Positions 56,545-64,000 of a stretch of 64,000 nucleotides of DNA are shown piece after piece (within the stretch, counting starts at the first letter, position 1; each line of letters starts with the position of its first letter). The DNA lies in contig JARWMV010000244.1 in NCBI GenBank assembly GCA_030998015.1, forward strand, positions 310,001 to 374,000, given 5' to 3'. The notes under the pieces were generated by a model that ran no database searches, was not told the DNA's origin, and saw only the letters and a list, made by a program, of their open reading frames with translations. The stretch comes from Ceratorhiza oryzae-sativae (taxonomy: Eukaryota; Basidiomycota; Agaricomycetes; Cantharellales; Ceratobasidiaceae). The position numbers and the translations under genes were made by a program.

Positions 56545-56952
56545 GACATCAGTAAAAGTGTCCAAAAATTACAACCCCATGGCATGGTGTGTTAAATTCC
56601 TTAAGTGCTTGTTACACCTTGTAATACCCTCACAACAGGATTACAGCAGGTTGTAACAGGATTGTAATTGCTTGCAATCAATTCCAGATTTTGACTAGAC
56701 TCCTACCCAGTCTCTGAGCATGCCTCACATGATGTGAGAAGGGGACAGGGTCCTTTCCTCAGCCAAGCATGCTTGAGAGACTGGTGCAACTCTATAAGTG
56801 CCCAGAGTTTGGGGCTTGCTGTGAATGGTTTGGGAACTCAGCTAGAGGGGTGACATTGGTAGAGTGCTCCTTGGATCAGCAGTATGGGATTACCAAGCCA
56901 CTGAAACACCAATGCCAGTTTGCTAGGTGGCAGTGCCAATGATTGACTTGTT
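56545..56952 (+). repeat. 5' leader copy B, upstream of the RecQ relic
   Basis: Matches the reverse complement of 62599-62920 (the leader of the DUF6589 gene) except for an extra about 95 bp. CpG-free in the aligned part. Ends 46 bp before the RecQ ATG. Confidence 0.8.
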
Positions 56953-56997
56953 CTTTCCTTCAACTTCACTTGTATTTATTGTTAAACCTACTTAAAA

Positions 56998-59550
56998 ATG
57001 AGCTTTTTACCTCTTGAAATAGACTGCTCCAAGATATCTCAACCATGCAACAATGTTTTCAACCTTGATCACTGCAAGTTTCAAATGAAGATGTGCAACT
57101 TGCAACTCTGTTGACAACATTATATTTTGATATCTCCTACAGGTTCTGGGAAGTTGCTAACCATGTTTCTCCCACTACTATGGCACAAAACAGGTATATC
57201 ACTTATAATCAGCCCTTTGCAGCTCCTCAGAGACCAACACACACACTTGGACTGGCTTCAGAAGCTAGGAGTCAAATCTATAAACCTCACAGCAGAAACT
57301 GCCAACAACAAGGCCTTCTTGGTGCATGTTCTACCCTCATGTGTATCACCCAATTGACACAGTCTTAGGATATTGAAGAAGGGGTTTATCACCTGGTTGT
57401 TACTTTGCCCAAGTACATCACAGAGGACTTGTGTTTTCAATGCCTTTGGAAGTCCCCCACTTTCACATTGAAAGTTGACCAAGTGATCTTTGACAAAGCA
57501 CATTGTATCAGCCAGTGGGGCAATTTTCAACAAGCATACAAAAATCTTTGGTTCTTACACTTTGTGTTACTTGATGCTGTCTTTGTTGTCCTTTCAGCTA
57601 CACTTCCCCCTACTGTTCTTGATGAAGTAAAATCTAGAATGGCTCTTCCTGTTAATACACATACAGTCTGGTGCTCAAATGATCACAAAAATGTCTTCTG
57701 GGGTGTTTGAAAGATGGAACACACCATGGCTTCACTGTGGGATATTCTTTTTCTCATTCCTCTTGGGCCAACTGTTTCCTCCAAAGCTCCTCCAAAGTTC
57801 ATGCTATTCATAAAGACTAAAAAGCTATGCAAGCAAGCAACACAAATGCTTCAACATTGCTTACCAAGTGAGCTCCAGAATAAGGTTACTTGGGTTCATG
57901 CTGATATGTCTTGTGAACACAACAAGAAGGCAATGCAGGGCCTACAGGAAGGAAAGATGTTTGGAGTGGTATGTACAGATGTGGCTGGCATGGTAAGTCT
58001 CTATATATGCTACCTGTATCTATATTTAACACTCCAATAGGGTATAGACATCCCTGATGTCAAGTTAGTAGTTCAATATCAGTGCCCTTCCTCCTTATGT
58101 GCTCTCTGGCAGCATCTCAGATGTGCTGGCTGTAACCAAAAGGTTCTGGCATTTGGTCTGCTCCTTGTTGAGCCAAAATATTTTGACAGCAAGAGGGAAA
58201 AGAAGAAGTTGGCTGAAGCAGAAAAGGAACTAAAACTTACATGGAAACATACTCAAGCATCAGCATCACAACAACCAGGCACTATACCAAAGAAACAGCA
58301 GCATCTAGCAACTCCAACTCTCTTCATCAGGAAAAACTGGGTTATTTATAAACCTGGATTTCACAAATTATAGGCAATTATAGGCAATTATAGGCAATTT
58401 GTGAACTCCAGTTTTAATAAACCTGGCTACCTCTGAGCCCATGCTCCCCATAGCACAGTGTTAAGCCATGAGCTGTATGTGGACCTTGCTCCTGTCCTCT
58501 TCCCACTAGAAGCACTTTGGTGCTAATTTTGGGGAATTTCAAATTCTGTTATTGCTATAATCCTGGTTTATCCACAGTTATTGCCTGTAATCAACACCCC
58601 CCCACCATTTATTGTAGGTATTAAAAAAGGGGGGGTCAGCAATTCTTGCAACTGGTTTATACACAGCAATTTCATGTTATAAACAATAATAATTTAGGGG
58701 GGTTTTTCCTGATGTTAAACCCCAATACTGATGATCTTGATGCCAACAACACTTATGACAATCCAATACCTAGCCCCACTGTGGCCAACCTTCCATTACA
58801 GGGTCACAAGAGTGCCCTCAACTATTCCAGAGCATCTGACAATAAAGTTGAGCAAGGCCTGGACTGGCTAATCAATGTGGATTCCATGTCATGCCCAACT
58901 ATCAATGGCAAGTGCTGCAGTTGTGTGGTTGCAAACCATTATTTCAAGAACCCCACTCAAGGTAAGAAGTAGGGTGATCAGATCTTGCATACATAATGAA
59001 CTTACCCTGACCCACCCAAGATCTTGACATGTGTTGTGAGTGCTGCCTCATCACTGAGCCCTACAACTCTTGGTGCTGTGACCTTTGTAACCCACACCTA
59101 CTGGATATGTTCAAGAACAATGACTCTCCACCCAAAACATCTCCTCACTGGCAGGCATGGATATCCAAGAAAGTGCAGTTGAATACTAGTTTGGAAATGT
59201 GTACAAAATTACAGGACAATCTCAAGGTGTGGCAAGAGGAGATGGCCAGGAGGTCATGGGGAAACGGTTTTCCTCCTGGTGGCATTAGCCTCATCAGTAA
59301 TGCTCAAATTGAGTGTATTGTTGGGTTGGGACATGATGGGAAACTGGTCAACATTACATCGCTCTTGTAGCATTTTAAATGGATTTACCACAAGGAGTAC
59401 AACGCCAAGATCATTGAAGTAATCCATCGTCGCTATCCCCCACCTTCCAAGACAGCGCCGAGCATGGCAAATAACATGAACCGGCACCTCAAAGGCAGAA
59501 ACCAAATAGGGAGGGTACTGGACAATGTACATATCGCTGTGGTGCACTCA
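56998..59550 (+). pseudogene. RecQ-like DNA helicase relic with Cys-rich C-terminus, split by a MITE
   Basis: Reads MSFLPLEIDCSKI, then Walker A ISPTGSGKLLTMFLPL (Lys kept), SLIISPLQLLRDQ, the DEAH box as VIFDKAHCISQWG (Glu changed to Lys by a CpG-type change), FVVLSATLPP, WVHADMSCEHNKKAM and FGVVCTDVAGMGIDIPDV across an intron (57991-58039). A Lys-rich linker follows, the MITE 58325-58714 interrupts, and the frame resumes with a Cys-rich block (CCSCVVANHYF; MCCECCLITEPYNSWCCDLC). Several stops (e.g. near 57113, 57358, 57708). This class of RecQ gene is multi-copy in Agaricomycetes; a mobile or subtelomeric role is inference. Confidence 0.8.
58325..58714 (-). mobile_element. MITE with CATCAGGAAAAA termini, copy 2
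   Basis: 390 bp. Starts CATCAGGAAAAACTGGG and ends TTTTTCCTGATG; TT on both sides suggests a 2-bp target duplication. Opposite orientation to copy 1. Contains the hairpin TTCACAAATT ... AATTTGTGAA around a 10-bp repeat (AATTATAGGC three times, 58366-58395). Confidence 0.75.
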
Positions 59551-59583
59551 GGAAAACATTGTAGGTGCAATTACTGTTCACGA

Positions 59584-59715
59584 AGTGCAATTAAAGTGGG
59601 AGGTACTTCATGTATTCATTGCTTGCAATTGCTGCAATCAACAACAGTTCATTGTTACAATGAACATTCATTTCACGCCATGAATGCATGAAGTACCCCC
59701 CACTTTAATTGCACT
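59584..59715. mobile_element. Short palindromic MITE
   Basis: About 132 bp with inverted ends AGTGCAATTAAAGTGGGAGG and the reverse complement (CCCCACTTTAATTGCACT). An inner inverted pair around GTTCATTGTTACAATGAAC makes it able to fold into one long hairpin. No coding capacity. Lies at the edge of the CpG-poor block. Confidence 0.75.
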
Positions 59716-59858
59716 AACGTGTTTTTCCTGAGCATGTGGGAAAGAAGGACATAATGGTACTTTGTCATTCCGGTCATCGATTCACACAATTGCTAACAGT
59801 ATATATAGCAAGTAACTCAAGCTGACCACAAAAACAGAGGACATACAATATAGCTTGA

Positions 59859-62629
59859 TTAATCGAACCCTAAATCTACAACAGATTTGCCCCCCTCATT
59901 CTTTGTCATTTCTAATGTCGCCCTTGCCGGTTCCATTTCATCATCGTCCCCAACCTCGACTCCCTTGAACCAGCCTTCATCTTCTTCTTCAGACTTGGTA
60001 GCCCCCGCAATCCCCTCAGCTACATGATTTATGGGTAACACTTGTGAGGATCGACCGTTGATGTGTGAGTTTAGATCCTTTCTTTTTATATAATGTTTGA
60101 GTAGGCCTAACGTCTTCACCATCTCGGGTGGCGGGTGTCGTAGAGTTCGTTTTGTCAAATTAAAATTCTTTTCGACCATGCTATGTGCTTGCTGGTATAT
60201 CAGGATTAGCGGCAACTCATTGATCACATTTTCTATATTTCGATTTGCGCCCCCGCCTGAGTAAAAAAACTTTGTACATTAGGTTGTTCCTTTCGATCAT
60301 CCAGTCGACCGCTCGAAATCCATCAGGAGTACCTGTCGGGTTCACCAACCAATTCATCCGGATGATTTCAGCAAGTTCTTTCGGCCAGTAGAAGTTCAGG
60401 TAGAGTAGGAAGCAGGCAATGTGAGTCGCATATTTGTGTTTTCCAACATTCTGCCAGATATGAACTCAGTAGATGAGAAGCTCTTCGGTGCGACCAACGT
60501 CTCCCCATCGTGCCGCCCGGGTGAGCATTAGGTAGAGCAGGGTGTCTCGATGGAATAATTTCATGTTGTCATTAATTGCGTCGCCATCTGCGGACACCGG
60601 TGTAGGCTCGAATGCATAATCCACCACAAATCGATCTAGTACAACTGCTGAAAGAGCTTCAACCTCCTCCCACTCAGGTGACCATCTTCTCGCCCCACGC
60701 CGTATAACTCTCGAACAACTAGATCCCAAGCATCAGTGAGCAAAGCAAGCACAGTATGGTTGAAAATGTTGTGAGTCATTCGGAAATCTGGCTTTGTGGC
60801 TATTTTACTACCGTCTCGAGGTCGAATCAGGCTGCATAGATAGTACACCGATCGTTCGTCGGTTGGAGTACCAGACTTTGGCCATGAGTTCTTGATATAC
60901 ATCCGCCAGAGAGCATTTCCGATCGCCATTCGTATGTGAAATAGTCCGTGGGAGACAAGGAGATGTTGCAGGCTGTTTATTGGGATCTCTTCGATGCATC
61001 TACTGTGCTGTAGATTGTTGATCTTTTCGCCAACCCCTAGGTCCGCATGTATCACGACAGCGTACTCGTTTAGGGCCAAAATATCTGTGCCCCCTTGATG
61101 AAGTAAGTTCATGATCGCCGCATCGTTACCAGAGTTCGAAGCCACGTTGATATTCATAGCACGCGCAGGGAATTGCTCGGTTTTCGCAACAGGGATTGCA
61201 TTTCGAGTTTCTGGTAGACCGTTGCGCTTTCGAAGACGTTCCTTTACAGCAGACTTCAAGCCTCGAACGCTCTTAGAGAGCAAGATGTCCCGTAAGTGCC
61301 ATTTCATCAAAGACCGCAGACTTTTAGGATCTTCGGGTGCGTTTCCACTAATGCGACTAAGTAGATTCATGAGAGCAGTGTGTGCGAGGAGCTCTGGTGA
61401 GAGCGACAGGTCTCGAGCTGGATTATACCGCGACTGCGCCCACCAAAAACGAACTACACGCAAGGCCTCGGCGGTCGCACCTTGTAGAGGAATGAAGGTG
61501 CCAGTTGTTAGATGAACAAGACCACCAGAATGCTCAATGGTAGGCTGTTCAGTATCAAAGGTAATTTCCAGGTTGTCGAGCCCAATTCCCGTCGTTTTGC
61601 TAGCCAGCTGTTCCTTCAAGGCAGTTCGCCTTTCCTCTGAAAGCCGATGAACCATGTTATTGATTGACGATGGCGACACGGCAAGGCCCGCGTGCGATAA
61701 TAGCTCCACGATTCCTTCGGGTGTGTTGGTCTAATGCGCGAAAAGCGATACTATGCTTTGAAGCACGTTGCACCGAGCGTTGCCGCTCTTCATTAGCACT
61801 TTAAAGATCACTAAACAGCGCTTTAATTATCGGGTAAGTCAATGACTTGTAATTCTATCGATTTAGATACAAAACTCACCACTACTTTGGCATTTCTCCT
61901 CCGTCGCACTGCTTTCTTGCTTCTATTTTTCCAGCGAGCAGGTTGCACACCTCTTTCTCCGTCTTCCTCAGGATCATCCCACCCTTCGTCTTCGCTTAAG
62001 TGCCCCTCCTTTCCATCTTCTTCGTCATCTCTTTCTTCGTCTTCATCTTCCGCCGCACCGTATGAGCAAAGGTACTCGACCCAATCGATTGGTACCAGTT
62101 CCGTCATGTAGTTTCCACCCTCAATCTCTTTAGCAGCAGCAGCGTGCGCCGGTGTAGCGTCCAAGAGTAAGCATATTAGATGCCACATGTTAGGGCACCG
62201 TTTGCTGAGGTCTTTAGCCATACCCGAGCTAGAAAAACGAAGAACTTGGCTGTGGGTCATACGCTTGATGTTAAACTGATAACCCGCAGATATATGCACT
62301 ATCTGTGCGATTTCCGCCAGGTATTTAGCAACCGTAGCGTTCCGTGCGATACAAGACACAGTCTCAGACGTTGCTGGCGTGGATAAAAGCAGAGAAAATA
62401 TATCATTGAGACTAGCTGCCATACAGGTTTGAGATTGTAGGCGATCATGAGACCTATTCTCAAGGGGACCAGCAAAATCACCAGTATTCAAATCGGCCAA
62501 AAAGCCCAGGGGTTTTACGCCTTCGCGCTGAAATGCATGTGATATGCGCCGTAGTGTACTCAGAGGGAGTCGCATCGTCGTGGGGAGATCGTGAGCCACA
62601 AGTCGATCATCGACACCGCCACCTAGCAA
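59859..62629 (-). CDS. DUF6589 domain protein, with one internal stop and indels
   Basis: Member of the large Agaricomycete DUF6589 family; function unknown, multi-copy, often near transposons. ATG at 62575 (MRLPLSTLRRISHAF) is the likely start; the frame is open to 62629. N-terminal helical part with acidic stretch (EDEDEERDDEEDGKEG) ends at an intron near 61855. The family block VLMKSGNARCNVLQSIVSLF is followed by an in-frame TAG (61731-61733), then TNTPEGIVELLSHAGLAVS. The core runs through ALNEYAVVIHADLGVGEKI, GLFHIRMAIGNALWRMYIKN and RLRPRD-type IRPRDGSKIATKP to FLLYLNFYWPKELAEII and NLTKRTLRHPPP, ending 59859. One base is missing at 60693-60696 and one extra in A7 60263-60269. CpG content is normal. 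Confidence 0.75.
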
Positions 62630-62920
62630 ACTGGTGTCGGCGTTTTAGTGGCTTGGTCATCCCACGCCACCGATCCGAGGAGCTCTCTACCGACGTCACC
62701 CCTCTGGCCGAGTTCCCAAACCGTTCACAGCAAGCCCCAAGCTCTGGGCGCTTGTAGAGTTGCGCCAGTCTCTCGAGCACGCTTGGCTGAGGAAGGGACC
62801 CTGTCCCCTTCTCACGTCATGTGAGGCGTGCTCAGAGACTGGGTAGGAGTCTAGATTTTGACAGGTCATTTTATGGGGTTGCAGTTTACGTACACTTTTG
62901 CTGATGAAGTTCAGTATGAA
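62599..62920 (-). repeat. 5' leader copy A, upstream of the DUF6589 gene
   Basis: Reverse complement matches 56545-56952. It keeps about 18 CpGs in the best-aligned 240 bp. Ends 24 bp before the DUF6589 ATG. Confidence 0.8.
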
Positions 62921-63172
62921 GCTTGTTGAAGTGCCACTCAATATATTGGGGGGTTATTTCTATTTGCGATAGTACTAGTCAATGTTAATTACAATATTAC
63001 ATAACCTATTTACTTGCCAGCCTCGCCCATCTTGCGCATGTGTTTCTCAGTCTGTGTTTTCACGGTTTTCTGTGGTTGTTGGTCATGTTTGGTGTTATGC
63101 TTATGTAAGCCAAAGGAGCTGGTCACGAGCCCGCTTTGCTTGTTACGACAACCCTGTCACTCGTGGCTCACA
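62921..63172. promoter_or_regulatory. Divergent promoter region of the DUF6589 and HNH genes
   Basis: The two start codons are about 600 bp apart, and the left half is the shared leader. The right half is T-rich (near 62946-63060). Confidence 0.4.
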
Positions 63173-64000
63173 ATGGCTGACCAAATAACTCGCGCTCGAA
63201 ATCTCCTGGATTCATATGTCTCGGATAAGGAAGATGATAAAACTGTAGCAGTTCTAAATGCTCTGATAGATTTTGCCCCAACACCACGCGGTCGATCAAA
63301 CATTTGTGAAGCCATCCTGAGGTGTCGGACGATAACACCTCCAAGCAGTATTTCTGACTTGCTTCGGCAACTCGCACAGCAGTTTATAAACGGCCTCCTC
63401 ATTCCGAGTGAGTCTCCCTATGATGTCTTTTTTGGTTGGTTGATCATTGTCACCTCCATAGTTAAAGCCCAAGGTGGTAAAACCCCCCAGATCAGCGATC
63501 ACCCCTCTCGTCAGGAGAGCATGGAGCTTACATCTCTCCTAAATCAAGTCCATGTTGGAACGGCTTCGCGCGACCATAACATGAAGCGGAAGGTTAGCCT
63601 AATTGATGCTACATTGATCCCACAAGTGTATCCACCTAATGAATGATAGGCGCTGCAACGAGATAATTATCGAAGTGTGCTCTCAGGCAGACTCGACTAC
63701 TATTCCTATGAGCGCAACATGATAAACGACATGCCCCAGGACCCGAAACTCAGTTTCACGCAAGCCGCCCATATTTTGCCCTTTTCTCTGGCAGCAACCC
63801 GTGAAGGGGAACAGGTGTGTTCCTTGTGTTCCCACATTCTCGTGCTTATAAATACCCCACCAACATTGCGGTGAAGTATGGACAATCATTGAGGAATTCA
63901 GTGGCATGAAAGTTCTCGATTCACTCTCCGGAAATGACATCAACCGGCTCGGAAATGTTCTGACGCTGACGGATACCGAACACACTCTGTTTGGTACTAT
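63173..64000 (+). CDS. HNH_2 endonuclease-like protein, 5' part, runs off the window
   Basis: Starts MADQITRARNLLDSYVSDKE. Introns at about 63410-63460 and 63594-63649 join ...GLLIP, IKAQGGKTPQISDHP and KRK-ALQRDNYRSVLSGRLD. Then FTQAAHILPFSLA (first His of HNH), a third intron, EEFSGMKVLDSLSG and LGNVLTLTDTEHTLFG (Asn and last His). This is the architecture of the HNH_2 (PF13391) proteins abundant in Agaricomycetes. The position normally Cys in the RD..RC..TG motif reads Ser (YRSVLSG), a possible loss of function or base error. The C-terminus lies beyond 64000. Confidence 0.75.

Noticed and set aside
55762..58714. A single large transposon carrying RecQ between long inverted repeats
   Set aside because: At first the similar sequences at 55.76-56.0 and 58.3-58.7 kb looked like the TIRs of one element. 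Each proved to be a complete short element with its own CATCAGG/CCTGATG ends and flanking dinucleotide repeats, and the RecQ frame continues beyond the right one.
61733..61800. Intron ending at the TAG before TNTPEG in the DUF6589 gene
   Set aside because: The sequence before the TAG reads as the conserved family block LMKSGNARCNVLQSIVSLF in the same frame, so it is more likely coding with a nonsense change.

Overview
The window is nuclear DNA of a filamentous basidiomycete. It has short introns (about 50-80 bp, GT..AG, CTAAC-like branch points), dense genes on both strands, and a gene mix typical of a plant-associated Agaricomycete: secreted pectate lyase and GH30 glycanase, S10 carboxypeptidase, P450, DUF6589 and HNH_2 proteins. 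A Rhizoctonia/Thanatephorus-type member of the Cantharellales is my best guess; this rests on gene families, not on a marker gene.

Layout. 0-10 kb: a P450 (+), a secreted PL3 pectate lyase (-), a membrane glycoprotein (-), a TPR protein (+) and a secreted GH30 glycanase (-). 10-28 kb: mostly housekeeping genes: ARMH3-like (-), a 97-residue orphan (-), TTC1-like co-chaperone (-), UTP14 (+), a SAM methyltransferase (+), a large C-terminally anchored membrane protein (+) and the IME4/METTL3 m6A methyltransferase (-). 28-32 kb: two tandem paralogues with an unrecognised N-terminal domain and TPRs. 33-36 kb: serine carboxypeptidase. 38-44 kb: a proline-rich orphan and a small secreted DUF3237-like protein, set among sparse DNA with a diverged direct repeat. 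44.6-54.0 kb: a complete but dead Ty1/copia retrotransposon with matching 292-bp LTRs and a TAATG target duplication. It contains a 520-bp solo LTR and a Tc1/mariner element, and the latter contains a 1.3-kb solo LTR. 54-59.5 kb: an inverted copy of that LTR, two related MITEs and a decayed RecQ helicase gene. 59.8-64 kb: a DUF6589 gene and the 5' part of an HNH_2 gene.

Two themes cut across the annotation. First, many genes, including the normally essential UTP14, are broken only by single missing (rarely extra) bases, often in homopolymers. Restoring one base gives exact exon phase, so these look like consensus errors of the assembly rather than pseudogenes. Second, the block from about 44.3 to 59.5 kb has lost nearly all CpG. 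A leader shared by the DUF6589 gene (CpG intact) and the RecQ relic shows this directly: about 18 CpGs in one copy, none in the other. This is the mark of CpG methylation followed by deamination, and it ranks the nested insertions by age.
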